DNA of 64,000 bases from Calothrix membranacea FACHB-236 (lineage in GTDB: Bacteria; Cyanobacteriota; Cyanobacteriia; Cyanobacteriales; Nostocaceae). A program made the translations under genes and the position numbers. Of this stretch, positions 34,838 through 43,124 are shown piece after piece. Location: positions 1-64,000 of the forward strand of contig NZ_JACJPX010000045.1 of assembly GCF_014696315.1 (NCBI RefSeq). The letters are read 5' to 3'. Numbering within the stretch: position 1 is the stretch's first letter; each line of letters starts with the position of its first letter. The notes under the pieces were generated by a model. It did not search any database and was not told the origin of the DNA. It worked only from the letters and a program-made list of their open reading frames with translations.

Positions 34838-35323
34838 ATGGGCAACCCAGTTTTACAACTGGGTAATTCTGCTAATTGGCAACAGCTTTATTCAACTTCA
34901 GTTAATGCTGTGCAGTTAGGTGGTGGGCTTGCCTTTGCACCTATACTGCCAATTACAGTTCCAGTTTTAGTTGAAAGTCACATTATTGCTTTATATGTAC
35001 AATCCGCCAATTCAAGAGAGACTTGGGCTTTTGGCGGATTTCTTACGCAAAAAATTAATTTAGGTTTGACGGTTGGCGGACTACCAGAAACTGACGGAGT
35101 ACAAAAATATAAACTTTATCTTGACCGTATAACCTTGCTGATTTTTCCTAAACTCACAAGTACTTATTCTGTTGAGATTGAAGTACCTAAATGGTTTCGT
35201 CAAATTTCTGTGATTCTTTGGCAGTACACAGGGCCAGAGAGTGACACGACTGAAGACTTGATCAACGAAATTAAAAACGTTGATTTACCACGAATTGAAG
35301 CTAAAATTGACGCGATTATATGA
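34838..35323 (+). CDS. Unknown virion-like protein, 161 residues
   Basis: Beta-rich protein (PITVPVLVESHIIALYVQS; YSVEIEVPKWFRQISVILWQY) with a helical C-terminus (LINEIKNVDLPRIEAKID). The strand-rich body and lack of catalytic residues suggest a structural component. Its stop overlaps the next start (ATGA). Confidence 0.55.
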   Translation: MGNPVLQLGNSANWQQLYSTSVNAVQLGGGLAFAPILPITVPVLVESHIIALYVQSANSRETWAFGGFLTQKINLGLTVGGLPETDGVQKYKLYLDRITLLIFPKLTSTYSVEIEVPKWFRQISVILWQYTGPESDTTEDLINEIKNVDLPRIEAKIDAII

Positions 35324-35640
35324 AAAATCACCTAGACACAATTATCTCAATTTGTGCTTTGGTGGGTATGATTTGGCGAATAGCTGAATTAAAATCAAAA
35401 ATTTATTCAGCTATTGAAGACTTACGAGACGAAACCGAAAAAACAACAACTCGCATAGAACACAAATTAGATATTCATCTAACCGAGTATGGCGAGAAAA
35501 AAATGTTTACTGAATATTTAATTCACAATCTTGATGCCAAGATTGAGCATAAATTTAAGCGATTGGCTAATTGGGTAAGGCAGATTAGCGGATTTCTTAA
35601 CAAGCAATCTGATTTCCAGATCCGTGATGACGAGTACTAA
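35320..35640 (+). CDS. Small membrane-anchored coiled-coil protein
   Basis: A 106-residue protein with an N-terminal hydrophobic segment (DTIISICALVGMIW, about residues 6-19) followed by a charged coiled coil (IYSAIEDLRDETEKTTTRIE). The architecture is compatible with a holin-like or membrane-tethered particle protein. Last gene of the run; its stop is 22 bases from the right end of the element. Coupled to the upstream gene by ATGA. Confidence 0.6.
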   Translation: MKNHLDTIISICALVGMIWRIAELKSKIYSAIEDLRDETEKTTTRIEHKLDIHLTEYGEKKMFTEYLIHNLDAKIEHKFKRLANWVRQISGFLNKQSDFQIRDDEY

Positions 35641-35744
35641 AGTACTAATGCTACGCTCTGGGGATTCTCATTAATAGATTTCAACAAAGCAAGACGACGT
35701 TGGGCTTTTTCCACAGCACCAGAACCGCGAGTTGTCACAGTCAT
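35637..35744 (-). pseudogene. Interrupted conserved small gene, 5' part (27 codons)
   Basis: Begins MTVTTRGSGAVEKAQRRL with GGAG eight bases upstream of the ATG at 35744, then LALLKSINEN, after which the frame enters the element (PQSVALVL) and stops at 35637. The true gene portion is 35664-35744. The matching 3' part is at 22906-23253. The start codon overlaps the stop of the upstream repeat ORF by four bases. Confidence 0.85.
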
Positions 35745-36184
35745 GGGAAATACTCCTCAATTTCTTCTTTTTCAAGATAGTGGAGTGTCTTGATAACTGA
35801 GATGAGTAGTTTTGTTGATTTAATTACTCTCATAATTGGGAGTATATCTGTGTTTTTACTCGTCTGTCTTTGTCTATCAATGGTTTCCAGATAAACGTAG
35901 TTAGCAATTGTAGTCTCAAAAATAGCAATTGTAGTCTCAGAAGTAGCAATTGTAGTATCGAAAATAGCAATTGTAGTCTCAAAAGCAGCAATTGTAGTAT
36001 CGAAAATAGCAATTGTAGTCTCAAAAGCAGCAATTGTAGTATCGAAAATAGCAATTGTAGTATCAAAAACAGCAATTGTAGTATCGAAAATAGCAATTGT
36101 AGTCTCAGAAGCAGCAATTGTAGTATCGAAAATAGCAATTGTAGTATCAAAAACAGCAATTATGGATTGGGATGATAGATGCAA
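35741..36184 (-). CDS. Heptapeptide-repeat protein upstream of the split gene
   Basis: Up to 147 residues: about twelve tandem units of the form T-I-A-x-F-D/E-T, then a unique tail (RQRQTSKNTDILPIMRVIK ... EEIEEYFP). The frame ends in ATGA with the start of the interrupted 142-residue gene, which suggests real translation and an operon. The only upstream start in frame is TTG at 36184, so the N-terminus is uncertain. Heptad spacing of Ile and Phe could form a coiled coil or a repetitive beta structure. The repeats leave all three minus frames open, so the protein reading could be fortuitous in part. Confidence 0.5.
   Translation of the reverse strand: MHLSSQSIIAVFDTTIAIFDTTIAASETTIAIFDTTIAVFDTTIAIFDTTIAAFETTIAIFDTTIAAFETTIAIFDTTIATSETTIAIFETTIANYVYLETIDRQRQTSKNTDILPIMRVIKSTKLLISVIKTLHYLEKEEIEEYFP
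35902..36165. repeat. Array of 21-bp tandem repeats
   Basis: About twelve and a half units of AGCAATTGTAGT followed by nine variable bases (usually ATCGAAAAT or CTCAAAAGC), each with the palindrome CAATTG. Two unit types tend to alternate, implying amplification of a 42-bp pair. The period is a multiple of three, so frames are open on both strands. Confidence 0.9.
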
Positions 36185-36343
36185 TCAAGCTTACGGAGAG
36201 TAGTAGTAAGATTTTTCTTAATTAGCAACCCAAGTAAGTTAATCATCAAATTAACTTACAGTAGCCGCAACTTCATTTGCTTAACATTCAATTCCGGTAG
36301 AATCTAAGCAGAAAGGCTATGCAAGAAAATCTTTTAACAACAC

Positions 36344-36808
36344 ATGGCAACAAAAAAATTAGAAGCTTTGATCACCAAAACTGTCAAAAAAGTAATTAAA
36401 AAAGAATTAGGGAAGCTGAAAAAAGATAATTTGGTAATTGCATCAAATCAAACTTCTAATACATTGGCAGAAATAGAGAAAATTAAAAATGATAATTTAG
36501 CACTTGCATCAAATCAAGCGCATAATACATTAGATAGGTTTGTCGCCAAGGTTGATAATTGGCAAGAAAAAGATTCTAATGAAGAAATGATTGATGAAAT
36601 ATATACAAATGGTTATCTTAGTTTGCCTTCCAAAGAAGATGCTGAACTTGAGCGCAAGTTGCGAGAACTAAAGTTTAAACAAGAACTGAGAAAAGATTGG
36701 ATATTGTTTCTTTTAAAGGATGTAATAGTATATTCTGCCACTATAATTTTTATATTTGCTGTGTCTGGATTTTACTTATTTACTCTGATTCTGCATCAGA
36801 GATATTGA
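36344..36808 (+). CDS. Unknown C-terminally membrane-anchored protein
   Basis: A 154-residue protein with a strongly basic N-terminus (TKTVKKVIKKELGKLKK), two related segments (KDNLVIASNQTSNTL and NDNLALASNQAHNTL), an acidic middle and one C-terminal membrane span (VIVYSATIIFIFAVSGFYLF). Likely a tail-anchored cytoplasmic protein. It lies outside the inserted element, diverging from the repeat ORF. No family recognised. Confidence 0.6.
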   Translation: MATKKLEALITKTVKKVIKKELGKLKKDNLVIASNQTSNTLAEIEKIKNDNLALASNQAHNTLDRFVAKVDNWQEKDSNEEMIDEIYTNGYLSLPSKEDAELERKLRELKFKQELRKDWILFLLKDVIVYSATIIFIFAVSGFYLFTLILHQRY

Positions 36809-37192
36809 GTCAATTGCTATTGCATAATATTAATAAATAATGGATGTGCTGCATTTTTCACAAGCAGTATATGTAGGGTGTGTTACGGCTGTGCAAGGAT
36901 TTCGGAGCTTAAGAGAGTGAGAATTAACCGTAACGCACCATCTTTCTCATACCAATTTAATGTGAAGTTGCACATATTTAGATCCCCCTAAATCCACGCC
37001 ACTTGCTACAACGGGGGGAACCCCCGCAACGCAGTGGCTCCCCTTCAAAAGGGGGACTTTGATTCTTTTCCCCCCCTTTTTCAAGGGGTTAGGGGGGATC
37101 GAATTTTATGCAGCCACATAAATAATTTGCAGCAATGCATTATGCGATCGCAAACGCACCTTACAATTTAAGGTTTACTTTATAAACCATTT
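36809..37192. other. Intergenic region with a large dispersed palindrome
   Basis: Contains an inverted repeat with outer arms GATCCCCCTAA and TTAGGGGGGATC (about 36981-37100) and inner C/G-rich segments, a dispersed type common in Nostocales. A diverged GGTGTGTTACGG/CCGTAACGCACC hairpin lies at 36876-36940. No gene supported. Confidence 0.55.
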
Positions 37193-37576
37193 CTAAGGGC
37201 CAACTCTGGTTACTTTCATACAGCCGTGACCATCGTTGTAAACTTGCAAAATTGGGTACTGATTTGAGCGAACTAACAAAGCTACGTATTGCGCTGCGCT
37301 TACGCCACTATCGCAGATAGTTGTTGGCTCACCAGACCGAAAAGCCCGATCCGACCAGGTACATTGACCAGGAGATAAACCCTGGGGTGCTGCTCCAGAC
37401 CCAGCTTGGAAATTGATTTTTACACCATTACTACCATCGTTTTGTATACTCAACGTACCGCCACCACGACAGGTTAAGGGATAGCTCTGCTGTGCATGAG
37501 CAGTATCGATTGTCAGCATGGGGGACAAAATAGCAACTAAAGCTGCCATCTGGGAAACATGAGAAAATACTTTCAT
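37193..37576 (-). CDS. Secreted small protein of unknown function
   Basis: A 127-residue protein with a clear signal peptide (hydrophobic MAALVAILSPMLTID, cleavage likely after AHA near residue 28). The mature part is Gly-rich and has four cysteines (CRGGG, CTWSD, CDSGV, CMKV) that could form two disulphides. No recognised domain. Confidence 0.65.
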   Translation of the reverse strand: MKVFSHVSQMAALVAILSPMLTIDTAHAQQSYPLTCRGGGTLSIQNDGSNGVKINFQAGSGAAPQGLSPGQCTWSDRAFRSGEPTTICDSGVSAAQYVALLVRSNQYPILQVYNDGHGCMKVTRVGP

Positions 37577-37983
37577 CTTCCGACTCCAAAAAATTAAAAA
37601 TTTAGTATTAGGCTGTGTTCAATAAGTATTAGGTTTGATGAAAAAGTTTTATGCAATTAGGTCGATGAGCTGATCCTAATTAAAATTTGCGCTCGACCCT
37701 GAAGCATCAGCTTGGTTTAGGGATAATATTTAATATTCCTTGTCAATCTCTATATAATTTAATTTAGATCCCCGACTTTTTGAAAAAGTCGGGGATCTGG
37801 GCAGCAATGTTTACTTAAGTAAGCTTATTTTTACTTTATAAATAACCTCTTAACGAAAAGCTAGAGCTTTGATTAGACAAATAGCAAAAATTTCAGACAT
37901 GGTATGAATTCTTGTCTGAAACTTTTGTTAATTACGAATTACGTAGCGCTTTGCGCTTCCCGTAGCGTATTACGAATTACGAA
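37577..37983. other. Intergenic region with dispersed repeats
   Basis: Holds the third GATCCCCGACTT palindrome (37767-37798) and an ATTACGAATT-type repeat around 37931-37983 that brackets a GTAGCGCTTTGCGCTTCCCGTA insert-like segment. No gene supported. Confidence 0.5.
37767..37798. repeat. GATCCCCGACTT palindrome, copy 3 of 3
   Basis: Perfect inverted repeat GATCCCCGACTTTTT / AAAAAGTCGGGGATC with a two-base loop. Same family as 11713-11745 and 20591-20622. Confidence 0.85.
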
Positions 37984-38811
37984 TTATTTTGGCGTTGTTG
38001 CGGGTGAGGGAGTTGGTTTTAAGTTTTTGGCTTTGTAGAAGGTTTCTAAGCTATCGCGATCGCCTACGAAACGCCAGTGCCAAGGTTCATAACTGACACC
38101 TTGTGCATTATCCTTAGGAAAGGACATTTCAAAACCAAAACGAGCAGCGTTTGCTTCCAGCCACTGATAAGCTTTGGTGTTATCAAAGTTAGCTTGTAGA
38201 TTAGTAGCTGGAACTGCGCCATCACCAATATCTACAGCATAGCCTGTGTGATGCTCGCTATGACCAGGGGGCGCACTAAGCGCAGCTCTTTCGGCTGGTG
38301 TTTGATTGCGTTGTGCGCCCACAGCAAAAAATAACTGTTCTTGTTCTTTGACAGAACGGAAGCCAGAAATTGGCGCTAAAATTACACCCGCACTACGTGC
38401 TGCTTGTTTCATCTCTTGAAACTTTTCCGCAGCAGGTTTTCGCATTCTAATGCGCCCATCGCGAGAAACAGCTGCTAGCTCTGATTCTGGGGCTTCTGCA
38501 TATTTTAAATGCCCCAAGATAGTATCAGTATTAGTACTCTGAGAGCTAGCTGAACTATCCGATGTTGGTGTCGGTAAACTAGTTGGTGAAGGTTGAGAAT
38601 TGGCTGTTCTTTTTGGTGAAAGAATGAAAAACACAAAGCCACTACCCACAGCAAGCAGGACAAAAGCTAATACTCCACCAACGAGCAAAACCATCGGTTT
38701 TAAGCCTACCTGAGGTTTAGCTTCGGGAGTATCGCGTAAAGCTGCTGGAATATCATCACCAGAAGCAGCCGAAGAGTGTTGAGGTTCTCCAGAAAACCCA
38801 GCTTTATTCAA
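37984..38811 (-). CDS. D-alanyl-D-alanine carboxypeptidase, VanY/M15B type
   Basis: A 275-residue zinc peptidase that trims D-Ala from peptidoglycan stems. A cytoplasmic start and one membrane segment (MVLLVGGVLAFVLLAVGSG, about 40-58) are followed by a Pro/Ser/Thr linker and the M15 domain: SGFRSVKEQEQLF, then GHSEHHTGYAVDIGD with the zinc His and Asp, and EPWHWRFVG with the catalytic Glu and zinc His. The start is TTG with AGGAG upstream. Located outside the cytoplasmic membrane, anchored at its N-terminus. Confidence 0.9.
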   Translation of the reverse strand: MNKAGFSGEPQHSSAASGDDIPAALRDTPEAKPQVGLKPMVLLVGGVLAFVLLAVGSGFVFFILSPKRTANSQPSPTSLPTPTSDSSASSQSTNTDTILGHLKYAEAPESELAAVSRDGRIRMRKPAAEKFQEMKQAARSAGVILAPISGFRSVKEQEQLFFAVGAQRNQTPAERAALSAPPGHSEHHTGYAVDIGDGAVPATNLQANFDNTKAYQWLEANAARFGFEMSFPKDNAQGVSYEPWHWRFVGDRDSLETFYKAKNLKPTPSPATTPK

Positions 38812-38912
38812 GAGTTCACTCCTGCTTTTTTTGAATAGCCATAACAGATTGTAGACTGGAAAAAAATAAACGCAAGCGTTAGCATTTTACGTCAGCGTTT
38901 TTAGGTGCAACC

Positions 38913-39830
38913 TTGATAAATCTTTTAGCACTATATGTCAAGTTAGTGGGGCTAGTCCTGATTGGATTCGTCCTCGGACGTAAATTACCTAGCACAGTTC
39001 CTTCAGGTGTAGCTCACTTCCTTTTTTGGATAGGAGTACCTATAAGCATTGTATTTTTTCTATACAAAACAGATTTATCAGGGCAGATTTGGATTGCACC
39101 TGCGATCGCATACCTTGCCATTTTCCTAGGGGCTTTTTTGGCTTGGCTAGCAATTAAAGGACAAGCCTATTTCACAAATACCATGCCGCAGCAACCAACT
39201 CAAGGAAGTTTCCTATTAGCAGCGATGGTAGGTAATACAGGTTACCTAGGCTTTCCCGTTACCTTAGCAATGGTAGGAGAGAAATACTTCGCTTGGGCGT
39301 TATTCTACGATTTACTAGGCACACTCTTTGGTGCTTACGGCTTAGGAGTAGTATTAGGAGCAAGTTTCGGCAATGGTAAGCATAGTCATAAAGAGATAGC
39401 CAAAGCCATCGTGATTAATCCTGCTTTATGGAGTTTCGGCTTTGGCTTACTGTTGCGACAGGTAAAAATCCCCTTGGTGGTGGAATTTTGCTTAGATAAA
39501 TTAGCTTGGACATCTTTAGCTTTATCCATAGTATTAATTGGGATGCGACTCTCACAATTAAAGTCCTGGAGCAATATCCCACAGGTAGGAATCAGCTTGG
39601 GAATTAAAATGTTGATAGTTCCCCTTGTTCTAGGTTGTACCTTACCGTTTTTTGGTGTCACTGGTTTAGCCGCCAAGGTAATTGTCCTCCAAATGGCTAT
39701 GCCACCAGCCTTTGCTACGTTAGTAATTGCCGAAACCTTCAATCTCGATCGCGATTTAGCTGTCACAGCCTTAGCCGTAGGTGCGATCGTACTATTAATT
39801 ACATTACCCGTTTGGCTATGGCTGTTTTGA
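38913..39830 (+). CDS. AEC-family transporter (auxin efflux carrier/malate permease type)
   Basis: A 305-residue integral membrane protein with about ten spans. The start LLALYVKLVGLVLIGFVLGR and the internal VGNTGYLGFPV (about 97) and MAMPPAFATLVIAE (about 259) motifs are typical of the AEC family. It probably exports or imports a small organic acid or amino acid; the substrate cannot be determined. Begins with TTG. Diverges from the VanY gene, with 100 bases between starts. Confidence 0.85.
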   Translation: MINLLALYVKLVGLVLIGFVLGRKLPSTVPSGVAHFLFWIGVPISIVFFLYKTDLSGQIWIAPAIAYLAIFLGAFLAWLAIKGQAYFTNTMPQQPTQGSFLLAAMVGNTGYLGFPVTLAMVGEKYFAWALFYDLLGTLFGAYGLGVVLGASFGNGKHSHKEIAKAIVINPALWSFGFGLLLRQVKIPLVVEFCLDKLAWTSLALSIVLIGMRLSQLKSWSNIPQVGISLGIKMLIVPLVLGCTLPFFGVTGLAAKVIVLQMAMPPAFATLVIAETFNLDRDLAVTALAVGAIVLLITLPVWLWLF

Positions 39831-39958
39831 GGAATGGGGAAGGGGGAATGGGAAATGGGGAAGGGAGAATGGGGAATGGGGATAAGGGGAGAAATTACCA
39901 ATTACCTATTACCCATTACCAAATGACAAATGACAAATGACAAATATCAAGTTATGCC

Positions 39959-40783
39959 ATGTCAACTAACATTACAGAAAGCCAGAGTATCCCAGCGCCT
40001 CCTGAATCAGACTGGGAACCAACTCCACCACCAACAGATTTAATATTTGATGACGGAGAACCTTTGGAAAGTAACCGCCACCGTATTGGGATGAATGTTT
40101 TAATCCGGTCATTGCAACAAGCATGGTCAGACCGCAATGATTATTTTGTTGGCGGTAATATGTTTGTTTACTATAGCCGGATACAGGCGCGAAATCGGGA
40201 TTTTAAAGGGCCGGATTTTTTTGTGGTTCTCAACGTCGAAGAGACTAGTTCTCGCCAAGGTTGGGTTGTCTGGGATGAAAACGGACGCTACCCAGATGTG
40301 ATCGTAGAATTAATGTCACCTTCAACCAAAAATGTAGATTTAGGCGACAAAAAGCATCTTTATGAAGGAGTTTTTAGAACTAGAGATTATTTCGTTTTTG
40401 ACCCCTTTGACCCTAATTCCTTGCAAGGATGGCGTTTAGATCCTAACTTTCGCTATCAGCCTTTAGTTGCTAATGAAAGTGGTTGGTTGTGGTGCGAAAC
40501 CTTAGGATTTTGGTTAGGAACTTGGGAAGGAACAATAGACAGAGAAACTGCGCCTTGGTTACGATTTTACGACCGCCAGTCAAATTTAGTTTTCTTACCT
40601 GAAGAAGCAGCATTCCAACGAGCAGACACAGAACGCCAACGGGCGGAAGCAGAATCCCAACGCGCAGAGACAGAACGCCAACGAGCAGAAGCCGAATCTC
40701 AACGGGCGGAAGCAGAACGCCAACGGGCAGAACGTTTAGCTGCACGCTTGCGAGAACTAGGAGAAAATCCAGAGGATTTTTAA
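39959..40783 (+). CDS. Uma2-family (DUF820) endonuclease-like protein
   Basis: A 274-residue member of the large cyanobacterial Uma2 family, which has a PD-(D/E)XK nuclease fold. The core shows the acidic residue in GPDFFVVLN, PDVIVELMSPST with the E-x-x-S/T-like strand, and KKHLYEGVFRTRDYFVFDP. After the domain (about residue 205) comes a charged coiled coil of repeats such as RAETERQRAEAESQ, ending RLRELGENPEDF, a tail found on many paralogues. Role unknown; mobile-element links are suspected for the family. Confidence 0.88.
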   Translation: MSTNITESQSIPAPPESDWEPTPPPTDLIFDDGEPLESNRHRIGMNVLIRSLQQAWSDRNDYFVGGNMFVYYSRIQARNRDFKGPDFFVVLNVEETSSRQGWVVWDENGRYPDVIVELMSPSTKNVDLGDKKHLYEGVFRTRDYFVFDPFDPNSLQGWRLDPNFRYQPLVANESGWLWCETLGFWLGTWEGTIDRETAPWLRFYDRQSNLVFLPEEAAFQRADTERQRAEAESQRAETERQRAEAESQRAEAERQRAERLAARLRELGENPEDF

Positions 40784-40835
40784 TATACTGCAAACCGCTA
40801 TAGTTATACAAAATCAAATAATGTTTGTAACACAT

Positions 40836-40885
40836 CAACAGATTCTAGAGGGCACGGCAGTGCCAGTGCCCTCTAGAATCTGTTG
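40836..40885. repeat. Perfect 20-bp inverted repeat
   Basis: Arms CAACAGATTCTAGAGGGCAC and its exact complement around the 10-base loop GGCAGTGCCA, itself nearly palindromic. It lies 50 bases after the Uma2 gene. No T-run, so a terminator is uncertain; perfect symmetry suggests a dispersed palindrome or recombination site. The next 200 bases contain G/C-rich GGGGGTTTGGGGGA repeats and no gene. Confidence 0.8.
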
Positions 40886-41103
40886 CATTCTTTTTTCAAA
40901 TTGGTATTACCCAAAAAAAGCAGCACAATAATTTTGGAGGGGGTTTGGGGGACGCAACCGTCACCCAATCGGGGGTTTGGGGGAGAATCCCCCAAATCTG
41001 CTGGCTTATTCCACAAGTGAAAAATCAATCTCTAATGATTTTAAACCCAGCGTATTATGCTATAACCTTCTGTCGTATTGACGAATTGGTATAGTTTTAA
41101 CCT

Positions 41104-41631
41104 TTATACTTCAGCCTTTATTTGATTCATTCTTGCTGCTAAATCCGCAGGATTCATATATTCATAAGGTTCAAAGGGTTGGTGAATCCAGGGATCGTCC
41201 GATAGATAATCTACATAGTAATCAGGCTGTATAACTGAGCAAGATTTATACCAAATTACAGCCGTGCGAATATCTAAAATTGCACTTTCACTATATTGCT
41301 GTAGCCAAGGGATAGTTTGCTCAAGTGTAACCCCAGAATCTACCAAATCATCGACCAACAAAATCCGCGAACCTAAAGTTTCCGTAGTCATAGTGATATG
41401 GCGAGAAAAGTTTAATGCACCTCTTTCTTGCTTGCCTGGGCCACTGTATGATGATGTTGCTAAAATTGCCAACGGTTGGTCATATATACGGGAAAGAATA
41501 TCTCCAACTCGCAGTCCGCCTCTGGCAAGACAAACAATCTGGTTGAATTGCCAACCCGATTGATAAATCTTAGCAGCCAGTAGTTCGATTTTTTGGTGAT
41601 AATCTGACCAAGAAACGTAAAGGTCTGGCAT
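41104..41631 (-). CDS. Phosphoribosyltransferase-domain protein
   Basis: A 175-residue type I PRTase. The PRPP loop is ILLVDDLVDSGVTLEQ (about residues 90-105) and the N-terminal IVCLARGGLRVGDIL supplies the pyrophosphate loop, as in xanthine/hypoxanthine phosphoribosyltransferases. It probably salvages purine bases, though hood residues that set specificity are not clear. It is divergent from the transporter gene, with 71 bases between starts. Confidence 0.87.
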   Translation of the reverse strand: MPDLYVSWSDYHQKIELLAAKIYQSGWQFNQIVCLARGGLRVGDILSRIYDQPLAILATSSYSGPGKQERGALNFSRHITMTTETLGSRILLVDDLVDSGVTLEQTIPWLQQYSESAILDIRTAVIWYKSCSVIQPDYYVDYLSDDPWIHQPFEPYEYMNPADLAARMNQIKAEV

Positions 41632-41702
41632 AAAGGATGTAGTTTTTGGCTAATACTGAAAGCACACGCAAATTTTCTATTTTAATATGAGCACAAGATA
41701 TT

Positions 41703-43124
41703 ATGAATGATTCTGCCGCTGATGGTTCTGCTTACAGTGAAAAACTGCCATTTAAAACCAAACTAGCCTATGGTGCAGGTGATTTAGGGCCAGCGATTAC
41801 TGCCAATATTGCCATATTTTTTCTGCTGGTTTTCTTTACCAATGTCGCTGGTATTCCGGCAGGTTTGGCTGGCAGTATTTTGATGGTGGGTAAAATCTGG
41901 GATGCTGTCAACGATCCATTTGTGGGGTTTCTGACCGATAAAACAAAATCTCGTCGCTGGGGTCGTCGTCTGCCTTGGTTATTATATGGGGCAATTCCCT
42001 TTGGAGTATTCTTTTTCTTACAGTGGATTGTACCACCGTTTAGTGTTTGGGGTTTGTTTTGGTATTACGTAGTAATTGGGTTGATATCCCAGGTGTTTTA
42101 CACCGTGGTCAATTTGCCTTATACAGCAATGACACCAGAACTCACCCAAGATTATGACGAACGTACCAGCCTCAACAGTTTTCGCTTCACCTTTTCCATC
42201 GGTGGCAGCATTTTATCTTTAATATTGTCAAAAATTGTTTTTTCTGTAATTAGCGATCGCGCCCAACAATATTTAGTATTAGCGGCAATTTGTACTATCA
42301 TCTCAGTATTGGGCTTATATTGGTGCGTTTATGGAACACGCGATCGCGTGTTAGCATTTGAAGCCAAACGCATTCAACTAGAAGAACCCCCATCTATTCC
42401 CTTCATTGAACAAATAAAAATCGCCTTCACCAACAAACCTTTTCTCTTCGTCATCGGTATCTATCTCTGTTCTTGGTTAGGCGTACAGATTACAGCCAGC
42501 ATTATTCCTTATTTTGTGGTTTACTGTATGCGTCTGCAAGAAGCGGATGTCCCCACAGTGATGATTGCTGTCCAAGGAACAGCGCTAGTAATGCTATTTT
42601 TCTGGAGTAATTTAAGTAAAAAAGTGGGCAAAAAAATCGTCTATTTTCTCGGCATGATTTTATGGATTATCGCCGCCGCCGGACTTTATTTTTTGCAACC
42701 TGGTCAACTTACTTTAATGTACATCATGGCAATCATGGCAGGGTTTGGTGTCTCCACAGCTTATCTTGTTCCCTGGTCAATGATTCCCGATGTGATTGAA
42801 TTAGATGAACTCCAAACTGGACAACGTCGGGAGGGAGTATTTTATGGTTTTATGGTGTTACTACAAAAATTTGGTTTAGCCTTCGGCTTATTTTTAGTCG
42901 GAAACGCCTTACAAGTATACGGTTTTAAAGAAGCAGTAGTTGGACAAACTACACTACCCACACAACCAGAATCAGCATTACTCGCTATCCGCCTTGCAGT
43001 TGGCCCCTTACCTACTGTCTGTTTAATTGCAGGTTTAGTCTTAACCTATTTTTACCCCATTACACGGGAAATGCACGCCGAAATCATGATGAAACTCCAA
43101 CAAAGGCGGGAAAAAGCCGAGTGA
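41703..43124 (+). CDS. MFS transporter, GPH (sugar:cation symporter) type
   Basis: A 473-residue, twelve-span transporter. The opening KLAYGAGDLGPAITANI, then KIWDAVNDPFVGFLTDKTKSR and PYTAMTPELTQDYDERTSL are hallmark motifs of the glycoside-pentoside-hexuronide:cation symporter family. Hence import of a sugar or related solute with Na+ or H+ is expected; the solute is unknown. No sugar catabolic gene is adjacent. Confidence 0.9.
   Translation: MNDSAADGSAYSEKLPFKTKLAYGAGDLGPAITANIAIFFLLVFFTNVAGIPAGLAGSILMVGKIWDAVNDPFVGFLTDKTKSRRWGRRLPWLLYGAIPFGVFFFLQWIVPPFSVWGLFWYYVVIGLISQVFYTVVNLPYTAMTPELTQDYDERTSLNSFRFTFSIGGSILSLILSKIVFSVISDRAQQYLVLAAICTIISVLGLYWCVYGTRDRVLAFEAKRIQLEEPPSIPFIEQIKIAFTNKPFLFVIGIYLCSWLGVQITASIIPYFVVYCMRLQEADVPTVMIAVQGTALVMLFFWSNLSKKVGKKIVYFLGMILWIIAAAGLYFLQPGQLTLMYIMAIMAGFGVSTAYLVPWSMIPDVIELDELQTGQRREGVFYGFMVLLQKFGLAFGLFLVGNALQVYGFKEAVVGQTTLPTQPESALLAIRLAVGPLPTVCLIAGLVLTYFYPITREMHAEIMMKLQQRREKAE

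Larger units (their letters stand above)
23253..35667. mobile_element. 12.4-kb integrated element with DEDD recombinase and virion-like genes
   Basis: Bounded by GATTC at 23253-23257 and at 35663-35667. Removing everything between (keeping one GATTC) restores a continuous gene, which fixes both ends to within five bases. Contents from the left: DEDD recombinase and its structured leader, four small minus-strand genes, an attenuator-like RNA, XRE regulator, a small gene, replication-initiator-like gene, two small coupled genes, tyrosine recombinase with coupled ORF, and eight plus-strand genes including a fibre-like one. No terminase, portal, capsid or packaging ATPase was recognised. Likely a satellite or unusual virus; a plasmid-derived island is the alternative. 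Confidence 0.85.

Noticed and set aside
23253-35667. Ordinary tailed prophage
   Set aside because: No terminase, portal, tail tube, tape measure or lysis genes, and only 12.4 kb long.
35902-36165. CRISPR array
   Set aside because: Repeats are contiguous 21-bp tandem units with no unique spacers and no cas genes nearby.
35870-36175. Plus-strand ORF of S-N-C-S-I-E-N repeats
   Set aside because: A mirror of the 21-bp array, which leaves frames open on both strands; only the minus frame has a unique tail coupled to another gene.
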